Part shown: piece by piece, positions 44,881-55,123 of the stretch
How the letters are laid out: the number at the start of each line of letters is the position of its first letter
Position numbering within the stretch: position 1 is the stretch's first letter
Source: Jackrogersella multiformis
Lineage: Eukaryota; Ascomycota; Sordariomycetes; Xylariales; Hypoxylaceae
Direction of reading: 5' to 3'
Assembly: GCA_902806575.1 (NCBI GenBank)
Contig: CADCXD010000018.1
Coordinates: 2,356,001 to 2,420,000, forward strand
DNA: 64,000 nucleotides
Translations under genes and position numbers: made by a program
The notes under the pieces: model-generated
Seen by the model: only the letters and a program-made list of their open reading frames with translations
Databases searched by the model: none
What the model was told of the DNA's origin: nothing

Positions 44881-46278
44881 ATGGCGGACCTCACCATCCG
44901 TAACCTTACAGCCACTCCGCTAGAGCTCAAGCTCGTGGAGCGGTTTGAAGGACTGCCTGCATCGGGCCGCTCAACTCCCATTGGCAGGATCACGGGAATT
45001 TTCAGCTCGGCATCCCTCTCCCCCAACGTCCGTATCCAGGGCGAGGCGAGGGATCGTCGAGATGTTTCTTTCCGCGTCGGACCATTCGAGACCTGTGCGA
45101 CGGATGTTCGCACGGCCGACCCTGGCCGGGAGGTCATTCGCTTGACTTTTGAGTCGGAGGGGCATCGGTATCAAGTAGACGTGCCGAGCGCCTCTCAGCG
45201 CAGTACGGTCATGACGAAGTTAGATGGTGCTCCTAACGAGTACACCACCATCTACGTACAGACCGGCAGCTGTCTCGCTATCTTCAGCTCTGCCAACCTC
45301 TCGAGCTGGATGCGCGAGTTGCATGACGAGTACCCCCTTTCGGTGCTATCCATACCAGGCACGCATAATAGCCCAACTTGCCATGTCGCGTTGCCTTCAG
45401 TCAGATGCCAAGCAGTAAACGTGCGCGACCAATTGGAGAACGGTGTGCGATTCTTCGACATACGTGTCAACGTCAGCTCTGAATCTTCGGATCTTTCGCT
45501 TGTGCATAGCGCATTCCCTATCTCCCTCACGGGGACTAGGTATTTCAAGGACATGCTTGATGTTGTTTACTCGTTCCTGGATGCCAACCCGTCTGAGACA
45601 CTCATCATGAGCGTAAAGCGTGAGGGTACAGGTAGAGGTACTGATCACCATTTGTCTAAGATCCTCAAGGACCGGTTCTACGAAGACGGGAGGCGGTGGT
45701 ATACCGAGCCACGGATACCTAAGATTGGCGAAGTGCGAGGAAAGATCATACTTCTTCGCCGGCACACAAACGACCCGAGCCTGGATGGTGAATGGGGCGG
45801 TCGAGGGTGGGGACTTGACGCCAGTGTCTGGCCGGACAATTGCGAGGATGGCCTACTTGGGAGCGGGATTGCTCGCGTTCAAGATTTCTACGACGTTGAC
45901 CAGAGCCACAACATCCAGAAGAAGATCGATTTAGCACGCGGCCACCTCGAAAGGGCAGCCGAGCCGGTTTGCCCCATTCCCGGAAGCGATGAAATCAAGG
46001 AGAGTGCGGCTGCTCGACCGTTCTTCGTGAATTTCTTGAGCGCCAGCAATTTCTTCAGGGCGAACTGCTGGCCCGAGAAGATTGCGGCCAAGGCGAACCC
46101 GGCCATCATAGAGTATCTATGCCTACGACACGGAGAGGACGGCAAGGGGCCAGCGGGCTTAAGGGTGGGAGATGGGAGTACTGGTGTGGTGGTCACTGAT
46201 TGGGTTGGTCAAGATGGCGATTGGGATCTGATTAGGTGCGTAGTGGGTTGGAACGCGAGATTGCAGTTGAAGCAATAG
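44881..46278 (+). CDS. PI-PLC X-domain phosphodiesterase
   Basis: Single exon, 465 residues. The N-terminal 130 residues form a beta-rich domain without a signal peptide (MADLTIRNLTATPLEL...). The PLC-X-like TIM barrel starts with LSIPGTHNSPTC (catalytic His162), then LENGVRFFDIRV (Asp193, Arg195), LVHSAF (second His209) and LIMSVKREG, with FVNFLSASNFF and VVTDWVGQDGDWDLIR near the C-terminus. This order is that of bacterial-type phosphatidylinositol-specific phospholipase C and its fungal relatives, which cleave inositol phospholipids or GPI anchors without calcium. No eukaryotic C2 or EF-hand domain is present. The intracellular form suggests a cytosolic or membrane-surface substrate, as inference. 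It is divergent from the mitochondrial-type gene. Confidence 0.9.
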   Translation: MADLTIRNLTATPLELKLVERFEGLPASGRSTPIGRITGIFSSASLSPNVRIQGEARDRRDVSFRVGPFETCATDVRTADPGREVIRLTFESEGHRYQVDVPSASQRSTVMTKLDGAPNEYTTIYVQTGSCLAIFSSANLSSWMRELHDEYPLSVLSIPGTHNSPTCHVALPSVRCQAVNVRDQLENGVRFFDIRVNVSSESSDLSLVHSAFPISLTGTRYFKDMLDVVYSFLDANPSETLIMSVKREGTGRGTDHHLSKILKDRFYEDGRRWYTEPRIPKIGEVRGKIILLRRHTNDPSLDGEWGGRGWGLDASVWPDNCEDGLLGSGIARVQDFYDVDQSHNIQKKIDLARGHLERAAEPVCPIPGSDEIKESAAARPFFVNFLSASNFFRANCWPEKIAAKANPAIIEYLCLRHGEDGKGPAGLRVGDGSTGVVVTDWVGQDGDWDLIRCVVGWNARLQLKQ

Positions 46279-47577
46279 TTTCTGGTTTAAAATGCTACCA
46301 CTATTGCTAGGTACAGTCACCTTGTTGAGTCTACCATATTGGTTTATATTAGAAACTCGGTTTAAAAAGTATACTATATTATTAGAAAATAGAGGAGTCG
46401 TCAGTTATGTAGAATTCATAGGAATACATTATATGTAAAACTTGAACCACGGAAGTTAGGTGTTAGGTATATACAAATTTTTGAATAATCTTCTATATAG
46501 TATCATTGTTAACACATTATCGTCTCGGTATTGCAATCTGGTATGGCAATCTGGTATGGTTATCCTCGTAAGTAAGGGTGATAGAAAGCATACCTACCCT
46601 AGCAGAACGGCGTCACTGGAAGCCGCGCAGTTTAACAAGGGGTTATGTTAAAAATGCATTTTTACCACACAAATGAGCGAGAACAAGGGTTTAAAAATTA
46701 CTAGTATAAGATTTAACGTTAAATTAATACGCCATTCAAGTTTGAATTTATATACTTAAGAATTGGTTGAGTTTTTTTTTAAATTAAAACACTACAGATA
46801 ATTAAGTGCGCGGCTTCCAGTGACGCTGTTCTGCCTAGGTACCAGGGAGGTAGTGTTGCAGTGGCCGGTAGCCAATTAATTTCACGTGTTAGCGTGCGTG
46901 CATGCTCCATACGTCATCCTCTTAATGATGAATGAGCTATAAGCCCCACTGTAACTAGAAATTAGCACCTGAAATTCAGCTCCAGTCTCCTGGGACGACC
47001 TGCTGTCTTTAGAAATACCTATCTACCTCCTACCTACTGAATTGGAAGATGAATTCCTCCAACAACGGTCTTGTGTGTGACCGTTGTCTTACGTGACTAT
47101 ATATTTTTCTTCTTCTCGGCGCTAAGCTTTATTACCATTTAAAAGAGATTTCCAAAATCTCTTTCCGGCCCATTTGCGATGCTGGTCATTAAATTCTAAC
47201 TTGGCCCATTTCTTCTTATTCATTCACTCTATCGCCTCTGTCGCATACCGAGGCTGCCGAGGTTCGTTTTTTCAACGGCATGGTCTACCTAACAACCTGG
47301 GAACACTAGGTGCATCATAAACTTCGCACGATCAAAGCACGGCGCAAACTTAATCTACTAGCGACCGAGACGAGGCTCTTAGGGGAAACTTAAAATAAAA
47401 GCTGTATCCCATACCGGCGTTTCCAAGACAGAGTTTAACCTAATTTCCAAAGTGACGAGAGGACCGACAAATGTTACATCCCATCTATTTCCTTACAATA
47501 TACGTACCTACCTAGGTATGTTTTATTTCGAGCTTGGTCGACGACGGGAACAACACGTACCCTAAGTTTCTTCAATT
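46279..47577. other. Spacer containing a MITE-like element
   Basis: Apart from the inverted-repeat element at 46603-46833, this is AT-rich, non-coding sequence between PI-PLC and DGAT2. The last 500 bp contain the DGAT2 promoter, including a palindromic motif at about 47503-47518. A short frame at 46460-46651 overlaps the element and is unlikely to be a gene. Confidence 0.6.
46603..46833. mobile_element. MITE-like non-autonomous DNA element, 231 bp
   Basis: Terminal inverted repeats begin CAGAAC and end GTTCTG. Across the outer 27 bases the two ends match with a single mismatch (G versus A at position 7); both contain GCGTCACTGGAAGCCGCGCA. The interior (about 46630-46806) is AT-rich and has no ORF. 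The element is bracketed by CCTAG on both sides (46598-46602 and 46834-46838), a possible 5-bp target-site duplication. However, CCTAG is also part of the common spacer motif and might be coincidence. GC-rich ends around an AT-rich core, absence of coding capacity and small size fit a miniature inverted-repeat element mobilised in trans. The superfamily is not assigned. Confidence 0.85.
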
Positions 47578-49529
47578 ATGACGGACACTCAGAGTGATGG
47601 TCCTCGACGCCCGGAGCCTTCTACTAGCTCCCACGGTTCCAGGCTACCTCGCCTAGGACGGATATGTCACGAAGATCCAGTCCAGAAATCTGATTCTGAC
47701 TCTAAACTAGGTCCTCGGAAAGATAGCCCGTCGAGAAGCCCAACACACAATAACAAGTTCACACGTCCTAAGGGGCATAAGCGGGAAATCTCTGCTTCAT
47801 CGAGCATTGTATGTAATGCGCCTGTTTATAATCGCTACTGTTCAATAATATGTTGACTAAGTTTTCTCCCTCTTAGGCAAGCCAAGATAGTAGTGATTTG
47901 CCGAGCCGTACCCCGAGTCGTACTCCGTCTCGCACGACCAAAGCCACAGTTAGCAAACCTCGTACATCACGTACAACTAGCGACAATAATATTCACTCGC
48001 CATCCGTAGACTACCAAAGTTCATCGCTTAAGGAATCCACAAGTGCCGCACCAGTTGTATCTCCTGCTCCGAATATCCCATCTCGGATTCCTGGGGCCCT
48101 ATTTTCCAGGGGCAGCACATCATACCAGATCTTCAGGCGCGGAGACTCTAGACCGAAGGAATCTGCTAAGATGGACAACGTTCCGGAGGATGAGAAGCCT
48201 GCGAACGGGGTTTTTGGTTTGGTGGAAACACCGGAGATCCGGAATCCCATCTCGGCAAACTCAGAGAATGATGTTGGGTCTACTAAGGGAAGTCATGATA
48301 TCCCAATCAATGGCCTACAAAGTAAACCGGATGTGGATGAGAAGGATGGAGCGAGTTACGCCTCCGTCCTCAAGTCTGATCTGAACGGCCAGGAGACATA
48401 CGACTCACCTCCTATGCGTGGTCTCAACCCACATGATGACGACGATTCGTATCCAGAGCTGGACGATATGACACTGGACGAAATCCATATACCCCCAAAA
48501 CCGAGTACTGATGGTAAAATTCGATGGGCTCCGTGGAACGTACCTCTTACACGCAGGCTACAGACGCTTGTGGTGCTCATGCACTGCATGTGCATAGCTC
48601 TGACGGTATCTATCTTTTTCGCTCTCTCTGCTAACCCTTTTGTTTGGCCGTTGCTTCTCGTGTATCTTCTACACGTCCTGAGCTCCAAAGCTGCTACCGA
48701 CGGGTCACTTCAGTTCCGATCTGAATGGTTTCGTAGAAGTTATCTGTGGCATCTCTTTGCAGGATACTTTCCAGCTCAGCTTTACAAGACCCACGATCTG
48801 CTGCCCACTCGGAAATATATCTTCGGCTACCACCCTCACGGTATCATCTCTCATGGTGCTTGGGCAGCTTTTGGAACCGAGGCTCTGGGATTCTCTGAAA
48901 AGTTTCCCGGTATTACCAACAGTCTTTTAACTTTGGACTCAAACTTCCGCATTCCATTATATCGCGAATACATTTTAGCTGCAGGGATGCGGTCAGTCTC
49001 GAAAGAGTCTATCGTAAATATCTTAACCAGAGGCGGGTCGAACGGAGAAGGTATGGGTCGCGGTGTGACCATTGTTATCGGGGGTGCTCGGGAGTCACTA
49101 GAAGCACAACCGGGGCAGATGCGATTGATTTTGAAAGAGCGCAAAGGCTTCGTCAAGATCGCGGTTAGGACAGGCGCGGACTTGGTGCCTGTGCTAGCAT
49201 TTGGCGAAAATAACCTCTACGACCAGCTACACCCTAGGGAGCACCCATTTGTTCATAAGCTTCAGATGTTTGTCCTGAAGGTGTGGAAGTTTACCCTCCC
49301 GTTCTTGCACGGGCGAGGCATCTTCAATTATGATGTAGGGCTCATGCCTTATCGTCGTCCATTGAATGTGGTGGTGGGAGCCCCAATCAAGGTCACGCAG
49401 TCGGCTTCAGTAGATCAGGAGGAGATCAACCGACTGCATGATTTGTACGTTGCCGAACTACAGAAGCTATGGGATCGATACAAGGACGAGTTCGCCCCGG
49501 ACAGAAAAGAAGAGATGCAAATACTGTAA
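47578..49529 (+). CDS. Diacylglycerol acyltransferase type 2 (DGAT2)
   Basis: Exons are 47578-47808 and 47877-49529, with a 68-bp intron (627 residues). The catalytic region contains the family signature YHPHGIISHG (HPHG at about 396-399), then FGTEALGFSEKFPGI, LDSNFRIPLYREYILAAGMRS, VIGGARESLEA, LKERKGFVKIA and RTGADLVPVLAFGENNLYDQ, all standard DGAT2 blocks. Two adjacent transmembrane spans lie at about 306-346. DGAT2 makes triacylglycerol from diacylglycerol and acyl-CoA at the ER and lipid droplets. Unusually, about 300 disordered residues precede the first span, with an RTPSRTPSRTTK repeat; most DGAT2 proteins are near 350-400 residues. The spliced exon 1 is in phase and serine-rich like exon 2, so the extension looks real. 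Confidence 0.93.
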
Positions 49530-51148
49530 AACAACATTACTTTGTGTAGGATTATTCAATAGGGGTTTCTTATGTTCTCTTGAATACAAATAGTCAAGCT
49601 TGCAGAATCGTGCAAGGTGCATGAAGCATAATACTATCACTATTCGGCCTGTCTGGCTATCTATGAAACCCTTCTATGAGCATTAATAATGATACCTACC
49701 TAGGTATTGGACAATGTATGAGACGGAAATTTCGGGTTCTTGTTATTTGGACATTACCGAGACTTTATTAGATACTCTGTATTACTAGAGGTCAAGACAT
49801 GGACTAAATCCACCTCAACTAATAAGTCACAATCAGAGGGTATCCACACTATACGAATATTCGTAAATCATAGAATTGATTACCTACCTAGGTACCTAGT
49901 TCGGACCACCGTTTGTCAATAATCTTATGATAGATATATTCTTAGGGCCATAGGGGAAATATTAAAGCATTATGAAATTGCATTAGGGAATCATCGGTTT
50001 ATGCAAGTCATAATTTGAAATTAGAGATTGGTTACCCTGCTCATTGGAGGACTGTGGACATTGTTTACAGCGGTGTCCGAGGCTTCGGGTGTGAAATTAT
50101 GAATGAGATCAAGATCATGAACAATACACTAGTTTTTCATCTGGAACCTTTACGCGGATGGGATGTCTGTATGTCCCCGGATTTGCTCAGCACCCCCACA
50201 TATAGCTTTGCCTCCTCCAAACCGAAAAGTGACAATCCATATTATTACCCTAGGTAGGTAATCGTTTTACTTACCTACCAGCTACGTAGAGTGCCAACGG
50301 TGAGAAATGCGTTGGAGGTCCAAGCAAGCAGCACGCAGGCCCCTTTCTCCATCCATGTGCCTGCGTGCTTACATGGAGATGGAGGGGGGAGAAGCCTATT
50401 GGATTTACTAATATAAGTTTGTACATATTCTTTTAAAGCAATAGACTATGGTTATTCTTTGATATATCTACGTACATAGTACCTATTCTGTCGATTAAAT
50501 TTCATATTCAAGGTATATTTATTTCCCCTTTGAAATATAAGAACATAAATGCTTATGTAAAACGAAGAGAAAAGAAAACCCCTTAAACACTATACATCAC
50601 TTACTAAGCGTAAGATAGATCTGAGACATCCTGGACATCGAGCTGTGATACAGTCTATACACACGGTAGTAATGATAGAAATACACAGTACGTGTGATAA
50701 CGTACTAACCTAGCGTATGTACATAAAAACAATCCACACTTTCACACCTGAGGCTGTTGTGCATAACTCCAACGCGGATCCAGGGGATCCAAGTCTAATC
50801 GAAAGTAATCCTGTATTAATCCTCCAATCTCTGCGCTATGTATGGGCTGGTCAACGTTTCGATCACCCTTCATTTAGGTATTTGTTCAGTAGCCAAGACC
50901 TAGTCATAAAGGGGCCTTCCCATTCAGGTTTTATGTATGGATCCGAACCTGGCCAGCACTAGGTCTGTTAGGTCTGCTACCTAGGTCTGCTAGGTAGAGT
51001 TAGCTATCGAGACTGGGGATCAATCAGGGGGTGGTTCCAACACGATGCCTGCCGGGGGGTCTTCTGATCCATTATTTGCTTGTACACACTATTACTTCAT
51101 GTCCCTACCATACTTAGCACTAACTAAACTTATTATCACTTGAAAAAT
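49530..51148. other. Spacer between DGAT2 and the transporter gene
   Basis: AT-rich. Palindromic motifs occur near 49693-49705, 49882-49899, 50249-50261 and 50979. Interleaved inverted repeats lie at 50330-50384, listed separately. Short frames at 49740-49922, 50015-50257 and 50717-50962 have no recognisable products. The last 100 bp form the transporter promoter/leader. Confidence 0.55.
50330..50384. repeat. Interleaved inverted repeats (A-B-A'-B')
   Basis: AGCACGCAGGC (50330-50340) is the exact inverse complement of GCCTGCGTGCT (50359-50369). CTCCATCCATGT (50347-50358), in the loop between them, pairs nearly perfectly with ACATGGAGATGGAG (50371-50384). The order A-B-A'-B' would let a transcript form an H-type pseudoknot, or the DNA form alternative hairpins. 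Confidence 0.75.
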
Positions 51149-53116
51149 ATGCCTTCTCCTTTGTCCAACCATCAATCATCTCAACGACGACTATCCACTC
51201 TTTCTTCACCGCTTCGGCCGACGACATTGTCTGTTAATAGCGTACTGGCACCCAATTCCGCGAATATCGACTTGTCCAATCCTTCCTCGGCATCCTCTGC
51301 CACCACCAGCTATAAGGTAGACTGGTTGTCAGATGGTGCTAACTCTTCCTCTGCCAACGCAGCCGGTCGCCGTCCCGAGGACATCGAGATGGACTCTATA
51401 GCTGCTCCCGCTGGCCATCGCCGCCGGAGGAGCACGCTCTCGGCCAACCCGAACCCCGCTCAACCCTCCAGTTCGCGAACTTCGCGACCGCGTGACACCA
51501 GCATTAAGAACCCGGAAAACCTGGACGCGAAGATTTCGGAAAACCACAGCCGGGACGCGTCGAGATCGGAAGGCAAGGATGAGGACAGCTCTTCGGAAGA
51601 AGATCTCCACGATGACGAGGAGACGGGCTTGACGAAGAAGGATAAGCGAAGGAAACAGGCCAAGCGACGGCGAAATACCAGACTAGACCAGAGAATCGCA
51701 CGCGACAAGATCACTGACGAGGAACGGAAAGAGGCGGATCAGAACGTATTCAGGAAATTGGTCGTCAATGGTATTCTTATCGGGCTCTGGTATCTGTTCT
51801 CGTTGTCAATCTCTTTGGTAAGTCAACTGTCCAATTTTCTGTGTATCTGTGCGTCTCGAGATGAAGCCTCCTTTTGCTAACATACTCACTCTACCTCACA
51901 GTATAACAAATGGATGTTCGATTCGGGCCAACTCAACTTTGCTTTTCCCTTATTCACAACCGCGACGCACATGCTCGTGCAATTTTCCCTTGCTAGTTTA
52001 GTATTATACTTCATACCCTCCTTACGGCCTTACTATACGCAGCGCGGCTCCGACTTAGGCCGATCGCGACACGAGGCTGAGCCTGAACGTCCGATGATGA
52101 CCAAGATGTTTTATTTGACGAGGATAGGGCCATGTGGTGCGGCCACGGGGTTAGATATCGGACTGGGAAACACGTCCCTGAAGTTCATCACCCTTACTTT
52201 TTACAGTAGGTTATGGCATGCGATACTCGCTGATAATCTCTAAGCTAACTCAACTGTAGCTATGTGCAAATCCTCGTCCCTAGCTTTCGTGCTCCTCTTC
52301 GCATTTGTTTTCCGTCTCGAAACCCCCACATGGAAGCTGGTCGGCATAATCGCAACTATGACAGGTGGTGTGGTGATGATGGTAGCAGGAGAGATCGAAT
52401 TTCAACTAGGAGGCTTTATCCTAGTCATATCCGCTGCCTTCTTCTCCGGCTTCCGCTGGGGTCTCACGCAGATCCTATTGCTTCGAAACCCGGCTACTTC
52501 AAATCCGTTTTCTAGCATTTTCTTCCTTGCGCCTGTCATGTTCTTCACTCTGATAGTCATCGCGGTACCGGTGGAGGGTTTCTTCGAATTGATCGAGGGG
52601 TTGAAGACCTTGAGCAGCGAATGGGGTGCTGTTAAGGCGCCCCTAATCCTACTTTTCCCAGGGACCATCGCCTTCCTCATGACAGCTTGCGAATTTGCGC
52701 TCCTGCAGCGAAGTAGCGTCGTGACGCTTTCTATCGCGGGTATCTTCAAAGAGGTCGTTACAATATCGGCCGCCGCGCTGGTGTTCGACGATAGGCTGAC
52801 GCCTATCAACATCTCGGGCTTGGTCGTGACGATCTTCGCCATCGGCGCCTACAATTGGATTAAATTGTCTAAGATGCGCAGCGAGGCTCAGTTGGACGTG
52901 CACAGCAAGAGCTACCAGCAGGCACAGTCGGGCTCATCCAGCGAAGTCGAGCGCGGAAGCGATTCCGACGAGGAAGAGACTGGTCTTCTAGCTCACGACG
53001 AGGCGAGCGGTGTTGAAGATAACCTGCTCGCACCCGATGATGATCTCATTCCAAACTCCAGTAGACGGTCGAGCTCTACGGAGCCCCATCGGACGGAGCG
53101 TTCTCGAGAAGATTGA
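51149..53116 (+). CDS. SLC35/TPT-type nucleotide-sugar transporter-like protein
   Basis: Exons are 51149-51817, 51902-52205 and 52260-53116, with introns of 84 and 54 bp (609 residues). The first 200 residues are disordered and charged (ENLDAKISENHSRDAS..., KKDKRRKQAKRRR). About ten hydrophobic spans follow, from RKLVVNGILIGLWYLFSLSI on. LDIGLGNTSLKFITLTFYTMCKSSSLAFVLLFAFVF, built by the second splice, is the hallmark block of the TPT/SLC35 family, as in SLC35C2 and yeast YMD8. TLSIAGIFKEVVTISAAALVFDD is the matching C-terminal half. It is probably a Golgi or ER nucleotide-sugar or phosphate-ester antiporter. The acidic C-terminal tail carries SDSDEEETGLL, which could act as a sorting signal; this is inference. 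The first ATG of the frame (51149) is used. Confidence 0.9.
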
Positions 53117-53884
53117 TTGTCACCTGTTGCTTTTCGTTTGTAAAAGATTGTTCAAAATAGAGGTGTGGGAAATCTAAGGCGCAACTTGTACATCTATGTG
53201 GAATATAGCATACTTGGAAATGGTGCCTGTACGGCAAGGCTGCATTGGGAGGGAGACCAAAAGGGGGATCCTATCTAAGAGGAAGGCACCCAGCAGATTT
53301 TCTCTGCCAGATAGGGGAACACGTCAATTTGTGGGGAGACAGCAGATGCACCGCGTCTAGAGCTTGAAACAAGGAAAGGGGAGGAAGATAAGGAAATATA
53401 GTAGGATGAGGCAGCAAAGGCCTAGCCCAACAGGGAGGGAAAGATCAAATAAAGAAGCAAGATACCCCAATTGCAAATATAGAGAAGACAGACACATATA
53501 TGTGCTCAGGACAGGAGCTAGTATGTGCCCTTATTAAGTGCTGAAAGACATTAATGTAGTCAGACGTCTTGTATGTATGTATATATACGTGGATGATCAG
53601 ATATATGGTCTGATCATTTGGGAACGAAATTGAACAAGAATTACAATGTGATACAGAACGAGATCGTGTCATGCATAACAAGTGATATTGAGGTGGTCAG
53701 TTCATTGGTTTTTATTAATAAAGTATTTGCTCCGTGGTATCAAGCAAGGAGCCTCCAGTCCATAAACTGCGGTCTCTCCAACGCCTGGCAATTATGCAAC
53801 TCGAGCGAAATAACGACGCGAAGGCTGTGCAATCATCCTTCTCCTTGCAACTGAGAGATATATATTCCGGTCGCCTTCTCAATC
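53117..53884. other. Convergent 3' spacer
   Basis: This spacer lies between the transporter (+) and the RNA-binding gene (-). It has GTATGTATGTATATATACG at about 53570-53588. No gene is seen. Confidence 0.5.
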
Positions 53885-55123
53885 TTAACCCAGTAGCTTG
53901 AGCCCACCCTTCGTCTTCTGGCCCGGCTTGTGCACGCCGGCACCCACGGGCCCGAGATGCGGCTCGAAGCTGCCCTCGCGCTTGCCTCCTCCTCCCGACC
54001 CGTTTCCGCCGGCGCCGCGGTTCTTGTTCTTGTTCTTGTGGTTCTTGTTCCAGCGGTTGTTGTCGCGCTGGGCCGTGGGCTTGATCTCGGTGGTGCTCTT
54101 GCGCACGACCACGGGGTGCGACTGGATGTACTTGCCGTTCATCTCCTTTGCCGCCTGGAAGAACTCGTCCGGGTCGCTGAAGGACACGAACCCGTACCCC
54201 CGCGACTTCGACGTTACTTTGTCCCGGATCACGCGCGCCTTCTGCAGAGATTTCCACTGCGAGAACGCCTTGTACAGGGAGTCGTCCGTGGTCTCGCCCG
54301 CTAGGTTGCCGACGAAGAGGCGCAGGTGCGAGGGGTCCCATTCGAGGAGCGTGTCGTCCGTCCATTTCTGGCCGCCGCCTGCCCGCACCACCGTCTTTTT
54401 CTTCTCTGGGTTCGCGGCCGACGCGTTGGCTGCGGCTGCTGCTGCTGCCGCCGCCGCCGCATTGCTGATGCTTGGCTCCGCGGCGTACGTGGCCGTTGTC
54501 GGTGCGCCGTTGGCATAGCCTGGCCGACCGCCGGACGCCGGCCCCGCCGCTGCCATGAGCGCGCCGCTCCCATCCTTAGTGGGATCCTTCACGTAAGTGC
54601 TCTGCCACTGCGCGATCTGCGCCGCCATCTCCGGGTCGTAGTCGTCGTTGCCCCTCGCCTGCGCGGGAGCCGGGAACGGGTTGCGGATCTGGGGCGCCGA
54701 GCCGTAGGACTGGGCGGCGGGAGCAGCGCTGGCGGCTTGCGGGCCGCCATTGTAGTAGCTGTTCTGCTGGTACCCTCCCCCACCTCCTCCTCCTCCTTGC
54801 TGCTGCCCGGGGTACTGGTACGGATTCGATGGCGCCGGCTGTTGCTGGTGATGGTAGCCGCCGCCGCCGCCGCCGCCGCTGCTCATGGACCCCGGCCGCT
54901 GGACATACGGTTGCTGGTATGGGGCGCCATACTGGTGATGGGCGTGGGAGGGGCCGCTGGAGTACGCGGGCGGAGCGTAGGGAGCGGAAGCGCCGGGGCT
55001 CGGGGTGTGGTGGGCGTGAGAAGGGGCGGACGAGAAGGCCGGCTTGAAGCCCGATACGCGCGACGGAGGGGGGCGCGGCGGGAGCGACGAGTTGTTCGAG
55101 CCTGGAGGAGGCGGATAGGACAT
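53885..55123 (-). CDS. RBM42-like RNA-recognition-motif protein
   Basis: Single exon, 412 residues. A long proline/glycine/alanine-rich N-terminus carries two glycine octamers, a run of about ten or more alanines (near 220-235) and QQ-rich stretches. A C-terminal RRM follows (about 268-345): LRLFVGNLAGETTDDSLYKAF (RNP2), then KSRGYGFVSFSDPDEF (RNP1). The conserved region before it, KWTDDTLLEWDPSH, is typical of RBM42 proteins, as is the basic, asparagine-rich tail ending GQKTKGGLKLLG. RBM42 binds hnRNP K and U-rich or spliced RNAs in animals; in fungi it is usually annotated as RNA-binding, with a splicing or mRNA-fate role inferred. Alternative frames across this region are compositional shadows. 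Confidence 0.9.
   Translation of the reverse strand: MSYPPPPGSNNSSLPPRPPPSRVSGFKPAFSSAPSHAHHTPSPGASAPYAPPAYSSGPSHAHHQYGAPYQQPYVQRPGSMSSGGGGGGGYHHQQQPAPSNPYQYPGQQQGGGGGGGGYQQNSYYNGGPQAASAAPAAQSYGSAPQIRNPFPAPAQARGNDDYDPEMAAQIAQWQSTYVKDPTKDGSGALMAAAGPASGGRPGYANGAPTTATYAAEPSISNAAAAAAAAAAANASAANPEKKKTVVRAGGGQKWTDDTLLEWDPSHLRLFVGNLAGETTDDSLYKAFSQWKSLQKARVIRDKVTSKSRGYGFVSFSDPDEFFQAAKEMNGKYIQSHPVVVRKSTTEIKPTAQRDNNRWNKNHKNKNKNRGAGGNGSGGGGKREGSFEPHLGPVGAGVHKPGQKTKGGLKLLG

Noticed and set aside
49740..50962. Three short plus-strand frames between DGAT2 and the transporter
   Set aside because: AT-rich random frames with spacer motifs inside; no homology recognised.
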